A stretch of DNA of 64,000 bases from Bordetella genomosp. 9 (lineage in GTDB: Bacteria > Pseudomonadota > Gammaproteobacteria > Burkholderiales > Burkholderiaceae_B), in contig NZ_CP021109.1 in NCBI RefSeq assembly GCF_002119725.1, forward strand, positions 682,001 to 746,000. Reading direction: 5' to 3'. The notes under the pieces are model-generated. The model had not been told where the DNA came from. It ran no database searches and worked only from the letters and a program-made list of their open reading frames with translations. Below are positions 8,444 to 16,250 of the stretch, piece after piece; position 1 is the stretch's first letter, and the number at the start of each line of letters is the position of its first letter. The translations under genes and the position numbers were made by a program.

Positions 8444-9143
8444 TGTGTTCCGGCGATTCCGCATACCGGGCCAGGATCTCGTAGCCGGCCAGCATGTCGG
8501 CCACGTTGTAAACGATGGGGAAGGGCGAGGCCTCGCGCATGTTGTCGTAGAAGTGACTGGCGTCGGAGGCCAGCACCACCCATCCGCGTTCCGTGTGCAC
8601 GCGCACCGCCTGCAGCCCCTGGGTGTGTCCGCCGATGTGCAGGACCTGGATGCCGGGAGCGATTTCCTGGTGGCCGTGGCAAAAGTTCACGCGCTTGTCG
8701 TAGACGCCGCGCAATACATCCACCACGTCTTCGACCGCATAGGCATGGCGCAGCACGTCGAAGCGCATATTGCAGCCGCAGGCGTAGTGCATTTCGCTTT
8801 CCTGCAGGTGGATGCGCGCGTGCGGCAGGCGGCGCAGGTTGCCGGCATGGTCGTAATGCAGGTGCGTGACGATTACGTCGCCGATGTCCTGCGGGGCCAG
8901 CCCGAACGCCGACAGAGCGTCGATGGGACAGCGCAGGAACTGGCGGCCGCGCTCGCGCGCCGCGGCCTCGTTGAAGCCGGTGTCGATCAGGTAATGGCGC
9001 TTGCCGTCGCGCAGCAGCCAGACGTAATAGTCCATCGGCATCGGGCCGTCGTGCGCATCCGGCGGCGTAATGAAGTTCTCGCGCCGGGTGCGCTGCACGG
9101 TGGCGTAGCGGATGGCGTAGATTTCGTAGCGCGGCAGCATCAT
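8340..9143 (-). CDS. MBL-fold metallohydrolase, N-acyl homoserine lactonase-like
   Basis: This 267-residue metallo-beta-lactamase-fold protein has the dinuclear-zinc motif HLHYDH at residues 94-99, a later HIGGHTQG histidine, an ASDASHFY aspartate and a C-terminal GHDP motif. This arrangement matches the AiiA/AHL-lactonase-like branch. It hydrolyses a lactone or ester in the cytoplasm; quorum quenching is possible, but a pathway lactone is equally likely here. The start overlaps the upstream hydrolase stop by four bases, making it the last gene of the long minus-strand cluster. Its 3' end overlaps the convergent HAD gene. Confidence 0.84.
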   Translation of the reverse strand: MMLPRYEIYAIRYATVQRTRRENFITPPDAHDGPMPMDYYVWLLRDGKRHYLIDTGFNEAAARERGRQFLRCPIDALSAFGLAPQDIGDVIVTHLHYDHAGNLRRLPHARIHLQESEMHYACGCNMRFDVLRHAYAVEDVVDVLRGVYDKRVNFCHGHQEIAPGIQVLHIGGHTQGLQAVRVHTERGWVVLASDASHFYDNMREASPFPIVYNVADMLAGYEILARYAESPEHIIPGHDPAVMRRYPRQGDHAVALHRPPQAASSAP

Positions 9144-10363
9144 CGGGCCTCCAGGCGTTCGAGTTCGGGGCGCAGGTAGTCCAGCAGCCGCGCCGGGTTT
9201 TCGATCATGGGAAAGTGGCCCAGATCGGGCATGGTCAGATAGCGCGCGCCCGGTATCAGCGCCGCGACGCGTTGGGAGTCCTCGGGGCGTGCGGAGTAGT
9301 CATAGGCGCCCGTCATCAGACAGATGCCGAAGCGCGACGCGTCCAGGCCGGCCAGGTGCGTCGGCGCGTCGAAGTCCTCGCTGTAGAAATGCAGGTCCGA
9401 CGCGTAGACGCCGAAGCCGCCCTGCGAATAGATCCAGGCGGCCTCGCGGCGCATGGCCAGCGGCGACTGCGGCGCCATCAGGCCGCGCACGTAGGCGGCG
9501 TTGTGCGCGGCCTGGTTCACCTGCGGATGGCGAAGCATCGGGGTCAGGCGTCCCGCGGCCCGCCAGGGCGCTTCCAGCGCGATGACGCCCGCGACGTCGG
9601 CCGGGCTGCGCGCGGCGGCATACAGGGCCATGGCGGCGCCCATGGAGCAGCCGAGCAGCACGGACGGCCCGCCGGCGCATTGCCGGATGACCGCCTGGCA
9701 GATGGCGAGGTAATCGTCGCGGCGCAGGTCCGGCGCCGTCCATGTCGTGCCGGGCAGCGGCGGGCTGCGGCCGTGGCCGGGCATGTCGAAGGCGATCATG
9801 CGCCATTTCGCGCGCAGCGCCGGGTCGGCCATCAGGGCATGGTATTGGCGCGCGTCCGCGCCGGCGGTGTGCAGCAGAACGAGCGGCGCCCCCTCGCCGG
9901 CTTCCTCGATATGCAGGCATGCCGTCGTGCCGCCGAAGGCGATATCGGCATAACGGCCATGAATGGCGCTGCGGTCCAGTTGGGAATGGGGCGGGCCGGC
10001 GCCGATCTGGCCGCGCAGGATTTCAAACAGGCGCTCCAGCGCATGCAGCGCCTGGGCCAGCGGCAGCTCGCCGCCTTGGATGGAGAAGCCTTGCGCGAAG
10101 CGCATGGCCGCGGTGAAGGATTGGTAGCCCGGCGGCGGGGCCGGGCGCAGCATTTTGTCCCATGTGGACGCGGGAGCGGAAAGCTGCAGGGACGTTGCCG
10201 CATCCGGCGGACCGGCGGGGTCGCCGGGCCACGCCGTCAGCTCGCCGCCGCCGTCCACCCGCAAACGGATGGCGGCGGGCAGGGCGCGCGTGGCGGCCTG
10301 GAATTCACGGTCCCGGCTCGCCTGGGCCAGCGCGGCTTGCAGCTTCTCCTCGATCGCGTTCAT
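9140..10363 (-). CDS. Alpha/beta hydrolase with an N-terminal SCP2-like domain
   Basis: This is a 407-residue, apparently two-part protein. Residues about 30-120 look like an SCP2-type sterol-carrier fold (a long helix-strand module ending in an IQGGEL...LHALERLFEIL helix). Residues about 135-405 are an alpha/beta hydrolase with LLHTAGAD oxyanion region, the nucleophile elbow GCSMG (Ser240) and a C-terminal LGHFPMIE histidine. The hydrolase half resembles 3-oxoadipate enol-lactonases and meta-cleavage hydrolases. The gene overlaps the upstream gntR by 59 bp and the downstream MBL gene by 4 bp. With carboxymuconolactone decarboxylase across the promoter, a role in an aromatic or lactone pathway is plausible. 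The SCP2 assignment is pattern recognition only. Confidence 0.8.
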   Translation of the reverse strand: MNAIEEKLQAALAQASRDREFQAATRALPAAIRLRVDGGGELTAWPGDPAGPPDAATSLQLSAPASTWDKMLRPAPPPGYQSFTAAMRFAQGFSIQGGELPLAQALHALERLFEILRGQIGAGPPHSQLDRSAIHGRYADIAFGGTTACLHIEEAGEGAPLVLLHTAGADARQYHALMADPALRAKWRMIAFDMPGHGRSPPLPGTTWTAPDLRRDDYLAICQAVIRQCAGGPSVLLGCSMGAAMALYAAARSPADVAGVIALEAPWRAAGRLTPMLRHPQVNQAAHNAAYVRGLMAPQSPLAMRREAAWIYSQGGFGVYASDLHFYSEDFDAPTHLAGLDASRFGICLMTGAYDYSARPEDSQRVAALIPGARYLTMPDLGHFPMIENPARLLDYLRPELERLEAR

Positions 10364-11096
10364 GGTCTTGAGTCTCCTCTTGTTGCCGCCGCAACACCTC
10401 CAGCGCGGCGCGCTCGGCGTTGACGATGTGCGCGCGCGCGGCCGCCTGCGCCCCTTCGGGATCGCGTTTGGCGATGCACGCGAAGATGCGGTCGATCTCG
10501 GCCAGGCTGCGCGGCAGGCGCTGCGGGCTGGCGAACGACGTGGCGCGCAGCAGATTGATGCGCGACAACAGGCCGGGCAGCATGTCCTTGACCAGATCGT
10601 TGTCGCAGCCGCCCAGGAGCACGTCGTAGAACTCGCGCTTGGCCGCTAGCAGGGCCGTGCGGTCGCCGTCCTTGGCGCAGCGATGCAGCGCCTTTACCGT
10701 CTGCTGCAGGCGCGCGATGTCGCTGTCCGTGGCCAGCCGGGCGAATTCGTGCGCGGCATAGCCTTCCAGCAGGGCCCGCATCGCGTACAGGTCGCGCGCC
10801 GCCTTGGCGGTCAGGCGCACCACCGTGGGGCCGCGATGCGGTTCGATGGTGATCAGACGCTCCGCTTCCAGGGTGCGCAGCGCTTCGCGCAGCGTGGGGC
10901 GGCTGATGCCCAGCTGCTCGCACAGTTCGTGCTCGCGCAGCTTGTCGCCGCCCTTCAGGCGGCCCTGCATGATGGCGGTGCGCAGATAGTCTTCGACGCG
11001 GGTTCGCAGCGTGCCGGGTTTCTCGAACACGGAATCGGGACTGGCCATGACTTCCTCGGCTGGCTTGGCGCCCCGCATGCCGTCGGGCGCGCTCAT
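10305..11096 (-). CDS. GntR-family (FCD-type) transcriptional regulator
   Basis: The open frame is 263 residues, with a winged-helix GntR domain at about residues 30-95 (LREHELCEQLGISRPTLREAL recognition region) and an all-helical FCD ligand-binding domain at about 100-235. A start at the second methionine (11048) would trim a poorly conserved leader and is also possible. FCD regulators usually bind short palindromes with TTGT/ACAA-like arms and are released by a carboxylate ligand. The two palindromes at 15736-15764 fit such a site, and this is the only GntR in the cluster. The final 20 or so residues lie beyond the FCD domain and overlap the next gene by 59 bp. Confidence 0.88.
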   Translation of the reverse strand: MSAPDGMRGAKPAEEVMASPDSVFEKPGTLRTRVEDYLRTAIMQGRLKGGDKLREHELCEQLGISRPTLREALRTLEAERLITIEPHRGPTVVRLTAKAARDLYAMRALLEGYAAHEFARLATDSDIARLQQTVKALHRCAKDGDRTALLAAKREFYDVLLGGCDNDLVKDMLPGLLSRINLLRATSFASPQRLPRSLAEIDRIFACIAKRDPEGAQAAARAHIVNAERAALEVLRRQQEETQDHERDRGEAASRAGPGEPGP

Positions 11097-11154
11097 GACG
11101 CCGCCCCGGCCGCGGGCGCGAAAAGGAAAAGCCGAACTATATCCCGCCGCACGA

Positions 11155-11868
11155 TCACATCCCCAGGTAGGCCGCCCGCACCCGCTCGTCGTTCAGCAGC
11201 GCGGCGCTGTCGCCGGACAGCACCACGCGCCCGGACTCCAGCACGTAGGCGTGGCGCGCCACGGACAACGCCAAACGGGTGTTCTGTTCCACCAGCAGGA
11301 TGGTCAGGCCCTCGCGGTGGATGTCCAGCATGGCCTGGTGCAGTTCCTCCACGATTTTGGGCGCCAGGCCATGGCTGGGTTCGTCCAGCAGCAGCAGCCG
11401 GGGCTGCAGCATCAGCGCCCGCCCGAAGGCCACCATCTGCTGCTCGCCGCCGGACAGCGTGCCCGCTGCCTGCCGGCGCCGTTCGTACAGACGCGGGAAC
11501 AGCGCATAGATGCGGTCGCAGGCGCGGCGCAAGGCGGCGCGATCGCGGCGGCGCGTATAGCCGCCCATCCAAAGGTTCTCCTGGACCGTCATTTCCGCGA
11601 AAACGTGGCGGCCTTCCGGGACATGCGCGATGCCCAGGGCGGGGACCTCGTGCGGCGCCAGCGCCTGGACGTCCCTGCCATCGAAGCGGATCCCGCCGCT
11701 GACCTTGGGCAAAAGGCGGGAAATGCAGCGCAGCAGCGTGCTTTTGCCGGCGGTATTCGCGCCCACGACGGCGACGAAGCCGCCGTCCGGCACGGTCAGC
11801 GACACGTCCTGCAGCACGGGATTGCGGTCGTAGCGCGCCGACAGGCCGTCGATCTGCAGCAGGCTCAT
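11155..11868 (-). CDS. Liv-type ABC transporter ATP-binding protein (LivF-like)
   Basis: This 237-residue ATPase of a hydrophobic-amino-acid (HAAT) family importer has Walker A GANTAGKST near residue 36, signature LSGGEQQ, Walker B LLLLDEP and a C-terminal EQN switch region. The threonine in the Walker A loop replaces the more common glycine but the essential GK[ST] is intact. It overlaps livG by four bases. As in many betaproteobacteria, the ligand need not be a branched-chain amino acid; the neighbouring catabolic genes suggest an aromatic or branched carboxylate. Confidence 0.92.
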   Translation of the reverse strand: MSLLQIDGLSARYDRNPVLQDVSLTVPDGGFVAVVGANTAGKSTLLRCISRLLPKVSGGIRFDGRDVQALAPHEVPALGIAHVPEGRHVFAEMTVQENLWMGGYTRRRDRAALRRACDRIYALFPRLYERRRQAAGTLSGGEQQMVAFGRALMLQPRLLLLDEPSHGLAPKIVEELHQAMLDIHREGLTILLVEQNTRLALSVARHAYVLESGRVVLSGDSAALLNDERVRAAYLGM

Positions 11869-12608
11869 GCGGGCACCTCCACCTGTTCCAGCGATTTGCC
11901 CAGATAGGCTTCGATCACCACCGGGTCCGCGGCGATTTCCGCGGGGCTGCCCTCGGCGATTTTCCTGCCGAAGGACAGCACCAGAATGCGGTTGCACAGG
12001 CGCATGATGGCGCGCATATGGTGTTCGACCACCACGAAGGTGATGCCCGATTCGTCCCGCAGCTGGCGGATGAGATCGAGCATGGCGTCCATCTCGCTAT
12101 CGTTCAGCGCCGCCATGACCTCGTCCAGCAGGAAGACCCGGGGGCCCGTGCACAGTGCGCGTGCGAGTTCGACACGCGCCTGTTCGGGGAAGGACAGGTC
12201 GCGCGCCAGTTTGCCGCCGATGGCGGCCAGGCCGACGCGGGCGAGATTTTGCCGCGCCAGTTCGCGCGCATGCGCCACGTCATGGCGCAGCAGGCCGCCG
12301 ACCAGGACGTTTTCCAGCACCGTCATTTCCGGGAACAGCGCCACGTTCTGGAACGTTTTGGTCATGCCGCGCGCGGCGATCCGGTGGGGCCGCCAGCCGG
12401 TCACGGCTTCGCCGTCCAGGGTGATGCGGCCGCCGTGCGGCCGGTACAGGCCGACCAGCAGGTTGAACAGCGTGGTCTTGCCGGCCCCGTTGGGGCCGAT
12501 CAGGCCCAGGATGTCGCCGCGCGCCACCGAAAACGACACGTCGTCCACGGCTTTCAGGCCGCCGAACCGGCGCGACACGTTTTCCACAGTCAGGATGTGT
12601 TCAGGCAT
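11865..12608 (-). CDS. Liv-type ABC transporter ATP-binding protein (LivG-like)
   Basis: This 247-residue ATPase partner of the HAAT importer has Walker A GPNGAGKTT near residue 38 and a C-terminal BCA_ABC_TP_C-like tail. The signature region reads LSFPEQ rather than LSGGQ, and Walker B is followed by DEVMAALN, so the usual DEP proline is valine. Related DEVMAGLN forms are known in this subfamily and the protein is probably active. The start at 12608 overlaps the LivM-like gene by 8 bp. Both ATPases are expected to form the heterodimeric motor under the two permeases. Confidence 0.92.
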   Translation of the reverse strand: MPEHILTVENVSRRFGGLKAVDDVSFSVARGDILGLIGPNGAGKTTLFNLLVGLYRPHGGRITLDGEAVTGWRPHRIAARGMTKTFQNVALFPEMTVLENVLVGGLLRHDVAHARELARQNLARVGLAAIGGKLARDLSFPEQARVELARALCTGPRVFLLDEVMAALNDSEMDAMLDLIRQLRDESGITFVVVEHHMRAIMRLCNRILVLSFGRKIAEGSPAEIAADPVVIEAYLGKSLEQVEVPA

Positions 12609-13575
12609 GGCGGCTCCGCAGTACGCGCAATCGTCCCCACAGCGCGGAAAGCCCGCGCGGCTCGATCAGGATGATGGCGATCAGGATCAGCCCATAGGCC
12701 AGTTGCGACACGCCCGCCGTATGCCCCGACAGCCATTCATTGAAGGTTTCCTCCAGCGGAATCATGACCAGCGCGCCGACCAGCGGCCCGGCCACCGTGC
12801 CCACCCCGCCGATGATGCAGATCAGCGCCACCTTGACCGAAATGCCGACCAGCGAGAACACCGTGTCGGGATCGAAAAAGAAAATGAACTGGGCGTACAG
12901 GGTGCCGCAGGCGCTCATGAGCGCGGCGGAGATCACCGCGGCCAGGATGCGCGTGCGCCAGGTATTCACGCCGATCACTTCCGCGGCCATGGGGTCCGCC
13001 TTCACGGCGCGCAGGCGGTATCCCAGCCGCGAACGGCTGATCGTCCAGAACACCAGCGTGCTGACCAGCACCGCGCCCAGCATCAGGTAGTAGTACGGCA
13101 CGCTGGACTTGAACTGCATCAGCGCCAGGCTGCCGTCGGAATAGGGCACGGACAGGCCCACCGGTCCGCCGGTGACGGCGGACCAGGTATTGGCGATGGC
13201 GCGCATGACTTCGCCGAAAGCGAGCGTGGCCAGGGCGAAGTAATGGCCGCGCAGCCGCATGGTGGGCAGACTCAGCAGCGCGCCGGCCAGTGCGCCGACG
13301 GCCATGGCGGCCAGCATGCCGATCCACGGCGAGATGCCGAAGCGAATCAGCAGCAGCGTCGAAGTATATGCGCCCAGCCCGAAGAAGGCGGCGTGGCCCA
13401 GCGAGATCTGGTTGGCCAGGCCGCCGACGATATTCCAGGCCTGTCCCATCGCGGCGAACAGCAGCACCAGGGACAGGACGCGGATGCCGTAGCCCTGGTC
13501 TTCCAGCAGCCACGGCGCGGCCAGCGCCACGGCCAGGGGCAGCGCCCATTGCAGCGAATTGCGGATCGACGTCAT
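12601..13575 (-). CDS. Liv-type ABC transporter permease (LivM-like)
   Basis: This 324-residue inner-membrane permease has 8-10 predicted transmembrane segments and the LivM hallmark segments NIVGGLANQISLGHAAFFGLGAY (residues about 49-71) and GGVGTVAGPLVGAL near the C-terminal third. The start at 13575 overlaps the last base of the livH stop (TGATG), favouring coupled translation. An open frame continues upstream through livH and is a shadow. Together with the LivH-like protein it forms the translocation pore. Confidence 0.92.
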   Translation of the reverse strand: MTSIRNSLQWALPLAVALAAPWLLEDQGYGIRVLSLVLLFAAMGQAWNIVGGLANQISLGHAAFFGLGAYTSTLLLIRFGISPWIGMLAAMAVGALAGALLSLPTMRLRGHYFALATLAFGEVMRAIANTWSAVTGGPVGLSVPYSDGSLALMQFKSSVPYYYLMLGAVLVSTLVFWTISRSRLGYRLRAVKADPMAAEVIGVNTWRTRILAAVISAALMSACGTLYAQFIFFFDPDTVFSLVGISVKVALICIIGGVGTVAGPLVGALVMIPLEETFNEWLSGHTAGVSQLAYGLILIAIILIEPRGLSALWGRLRVLRSRHA

Positions 13576-14435
13576 CAGCTTGCCTTTTTCAATAGGCCTT
13601 CCGGGCGCCACGCCAGCACCAGGATGAACACCGCGAAAAGCACCAGGTTCTGCAGTTGCATGGGCAGCACCAGCGAGGACAGGGACTGGATCACGCCCAC
13701 CGCGATGCCGCCGACGACCGCGCCCAGCACGCTGCCCAGGCCGCCCAGGACGACGGCGGTGAACATGAGCACGCTGAACTGCGCGCCCACGGTCGTGGAC
13801 GCGGTCAGATAGGGCAGGATGATGCCGCCGCCCAATGCCGTCATGCCCACGCCCAGGCCGAAGGCCAGCTGGTGGATGCGGTGGGTCGAAACGCCGGACA
13901 GGCGCGCCGCCATGGGGTCCTGGGCGGTGGCGCGCACGGCCATGCCCCACCAGGTTTTCTTCAGCACCCACCACAGGGCCAGGCCCGCCGCCGCGGCGAC
14001 GACGAAGGCCAGCACATACGGCGCGGACAGCAGCAGCGGGCCCACGGCGAACGCGGTCATCTGGTAGGGCGTCTGCACCGAGCGGAACTCCGATCCGAAC
14101 AGGATCAGCGCGAGGTTTTCCATGACGATCAGCAGGCCCACCGTCAGGAATATCTGCGCCACCGCGGGCGCCTTCAGCACGCGGTCGATCAGGAATTTCT
14201 GCGTGAACACGCCCAGCACGAACGCCACGGCGAAAGACAGCAGCGAGCCGATCACCGGGTCCAGGCCCAGCAGCTTCCATGCGAAGTAGGCGACGAACAT
14301 GCCGACCATCAGGAACTCGCCCTGGGCGAAGTTCACGATGGACACCACTCCGAACACCAGCGTGAGACCGATGGAGATGACCGCATATACGCCGCCCAGC
14401 AGGATGCCGTCCGCAAGCGCCTGCAGGAACGCCAT
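13575..14435 (-). CDS. Liv-type ABC transporter permease (LivH-like)
   Basis: This 286-residue permease has about eight membrane spans. It carries the LivH features GGVYAVISIGLTLVFGVVSIVN at the N-terminus (residues about 14-35), AQDPMAARLSGV in the cytoplasmic EAA-like loop and VLGGLGSVLGAVVGG later. It begins one base after the receptor gene, so receptor and permease are tightly linked in one transcript. Confidence 0.92.
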   Translation of the reverse strand: MAFLQALADGILLGGVYAVISIGLTLVFGVVSIVNFAQGEFLMVGMFVAYFAWKLLGLDPVIGSLLSFAVAFVLGVFTQKFLIDRVLKAPAVAQIFLTVGLLIVMENLALILFGSEFRSVQTPYQMTAFAVGPLLLSAPYVLAFVVAAAAGLALWWVLKKTWWGMAVRATAQDPMAARLSGVSTHRIHQLAFGLGVGMTALGGGIILPYLTASTTVGAQFSVLMFTAVVLGGLGSVLGAVVGGIAVGVIQSLSSLVLPMQLQNLVLFAVFILVLAWRPEGLLKKAS

Positions 14436-14436
14436 C

Positions 14437-15669
14437 TCAGGCTCCCTGGGCGGCGGTGATGAGCTTGCCCTTGGCCAGTTCGCGCGGCCATACTGAGACC
14501 AGCTCGTTGTTCTGCCACTGCACCATCACCGGTTGCGCCAGCGTGTTCAAGCCTGCGGCGTCGAATTGCACGCCGCCGCCGGACATGACGCCCGCCCATC
14601 CCTGGTCGAAGCGCGGCCCGCGCAGCGCCTTCGACACGGCCTCGGGCTTGTCGGAACCGGCGGCTTCCAGGGCCTGGGCCAGCACGCCGAGGCAGACCGC
14701 ATGTTCCAGCGCCTCGTGCGGCATGAAGGTGCCGTAGCGCTTGCGATAGCGTTCGGTGTGCTCAGGCTGCTGGTCGTAGTTGGCGGGCGCGATGGACAGC
14801 ACGCCCTGCGCATACGGACCCAGGGCCTTGGCAAAGTCCGGAATGACATAGCCGGCGGCGCCGCCCACGACGGGCAAGGTCAGCTTCTGTTGCCGCATCA
14901 CGCGGATGATCAACAGGCTGTCGTTCAGGTATGAAATGGGAAAGACCAGTTGCGCGTCGGAGCCGCGCAGTTTGCTGATGAGCGGCGTGACGTCGGTAAT
15001 GCCCAGGGGATACGCCTCGTCCAGCACGATTTCGGCGCCCGCCTTCTTGGCGGCGTTGCGCACGCCCACGGCCTGCGAGCTGCCGTACGCCGTGTCCTCG
15101 TACATGAGGGCGATCTTCTTGATTTTGTCCGCGCCCGCCACCACCGCCGCCGCGTAGTCGTACTGCGCCTGGCCCAGCACCGAGCCTTTCGATACGACCT
15201 GATAGATGTTCTTGAAGCCGCGCTCGGTCAGGATGTCGGAGAAGGACATCGTCAACAGCGGAATGCCGCGCCGTTCGGTGACCTCCGAAACGGCCAGAGT
15301 CAGCGAAGAGGCATACGCGCCGATCAGGGCCGTGCAGCGGTTGCTGGTGATCAGACGCTGCGCCACGGTGGCGGCCGTGGTCGGCTGGGAGGTGGCGTCG
15401 GCGATCACCAGTTTGATTCTGGCTCCGCCCAGGGACTTGACGCCGCCCGCGGCGTTCAATTCATCGGCCACCAATTCGAGTCCCTGGCGCGAATTGATGC
15501 CGAACTGAGCGTTGGCGCCGGACAGGGGCAGGATCACGCCCACATTGATTTCCGCAGGGGCTGCCAGCAGGCGGCCCGGCATGCCGAGCGCGGCAAGGCC
15601 GGTCGCGCTGCCCGTCGCCGCCAGAAAAGACCTGCGCGAGCGCAGGTTCGCATTGCCTCGATCTTGCAT
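14437..15669 (-). CDS. Liv-type ABC transporter substrate-binding protein (LivK-like, Tat-exported)
   Basis: This 410-residue periplasmic receptor of the HAAT family is the first gene of the minus-strand importer operon. A twin-arginine motif (SRRSFL, residues 11-16) precedes a hydrophobic segment, so Tat export is predicted. The mature part shows the type I periplasmic fold (INVGVILPLSG start). The ATG at 15669 is chosen because a GAGGAG ribosome site lies seven bases upstream; open frame further upstream passes through promoter DNA. Transcription should start from the strong promoter at 15719-15747, which overlaps the palindromic operators. The ligand is unknown. Confidence 0.92.
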   Translation of the reverse strand: MQDRGNANLRSRRSFLAATGSATGLAALGMPGRLLAAPAEINVGVILPLSGANAQFGINSRQGLELVADELNAAGGVKSLGGARIKLVIADATSQPTTAATVAQRLITSNRCTALIGAYASSLTLAVSEVTERRGIPLLTMSFSDILTERGFKNIYQVVSKGSVLGQAQYDYAAAVVAGADKIKKIALMYEDTAYGSSQAVGVRNAAKKAGAEIVLDEAYPLGITDVTPLISKLRGSDAQLVFPISYLNDSLLIIRVMRQQKLTLPVVGGAAGYVIPDFAKALGPYAQGVLSIAPANYDQQPEHTERYRKRYGTFMPHEALEHAVCLGVLAQALEAAGSDKPEAVSKALRGPRFDQGWAGVMSGGGVQFDAAGLNTLAQPVMVQWQNNELVSVWPRELAKGKLITAAQGA

Positions 15670-15718
15670 CGCTGTCTCCTCGTTTTGTTTTATGGCGCCG
15701 GTCCTGGCCGGCGCTGCC

Positions 15719-15747
15719 ATTATTGTTGTCGTCTTATTGACTGTCAA
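15719..15747 (-). promoter_or_regulatory. Sigma-70 promoter of the liv-like operon
   Basis: On the minus strand TTGACA (15747-15742) is followed by a 17-base spacer and AATAAT (15724-15719), an excellent match to the sigma-70 consensus. The -35 box lies inside the first palindrome. A 7-bp GC stem (15695-15701 with 15708-15714) falls at the start of the expected transcript. A weaker divergent plus-strand promoter may use TTGACT (15737-15742) and CAATAT (15761-15766) with an 18-base spacer. Confidence 0.7.
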
Positions 15748-15764
15748 TCAGATTGTCTGACAAT
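15736..15764. promoter_or_regulatory. Tandem palindromic operators, probably for the GntR/FCD regulator
   Basis: Two perfect 13-bp palindromes lie side by side in the divergent promoter region: ATTGAC-T-GTCAAT (15736-15748) and ATTGTC-T-GACAAT (15752-15764). Their centres are 16 bp apart. They cover the -35 boxes of both divergent promoters, so bound repressor would shut both directions. The arm size and odd centre are typical of FCD-type GntR operators. Assignment to the GntR at 10305-11096 is inference from proximity. Confidence 0.7.
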
Positions 15765-15836
15765 ATGGCGGCACGCCGGACGCCATCGCGCGCCGCACGC
15801 CGGCCCCCGCCGGCCGCCATCAACGAGGAGGAATCC

Positions 15837-16250
15837 ATGGCAGACAAGCAAAACCCCGTGCAGGAACTGTTCGACCAGGGCCTGCAATTGCGCCGCGAAG
15901 TCCTGGGCGCGGAGTATGTGGACGGATCGCTGGCGCGCGCCAACGAATTCATGATGGCCTTCCAGCGCATCACCACGGAATGGTGCTGGGGCTATGCCTG
16001 GGGGCGGCCCGGCCTGGAGAAGAAGACGCGCAGCATGTTGAACCTGGCCATGCTCACCGCTTTGAACCGCCCCGCCGAAATCAAGCTGCACGTGAAGGGC
16101 GCGCTGAACAACGGCGTCACGCCGGACGAGATCAAGGAGATCCTGCTGCACGCGACCGTCTACTGCGGCATCCCGGCCGGCCTCGACGCCTTCAAGGTGG
16201 CCAACCAGGTGCTGGAGGAATCGGGCGCGTTCCAGGAGAAACAGGCATGA
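15837..16250 (+). CDS. Carboxymuconolactone decarboxylase-family protein
   Basis: This 137-residue single CMD domain is close in length to PcaC (gamma-carboxymuconolactone decarboxylase of the protocatechuate pathway). The conserved RSMLNLAMLTAL helix and the EIKEILLHATVYCGIPAG segment with its histidine and cysteine are present. The ATG at 15837 sits after a strong GAGGAGG ribosome site; the open frame further upstream crosses the operators. It overlaps the next gene by four bases and is the first gene opposite the liv-like operon. PcaC itself normally lies among pca genes, which are absent here, so a related decarboxylase or peroxidase role is possible. Confidence 0.85.
   Translation: MADKQNPVQELFDQGLQLRREVLGAEYVDGSLARANEFMMAFQRITTEWCWGYAWGRPGLEKKTRSMLNLAMLTALNRPAEIKLHVKGALNNGVTPDEIKEILLHATVYCGIPAGLDAFKVANQVLEESGAFQEKQA

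Noticed and set aside
11155..11868. The Walker A loop GANTAGKST of the LivF-like ATPase as a defective nucleotide site
   Set aside because: The essential GK[ST] and lysine are intact and Walker A only requires GxxxxGK[ST]; the enzyme is probably active.
11986..13812. A plus-strand reading frame of about 600 codons opposite the liv-like genes
   Set aside because: Shadow of conserved LivG/LivM coding; rich in His/Gln/Arg with no domain.
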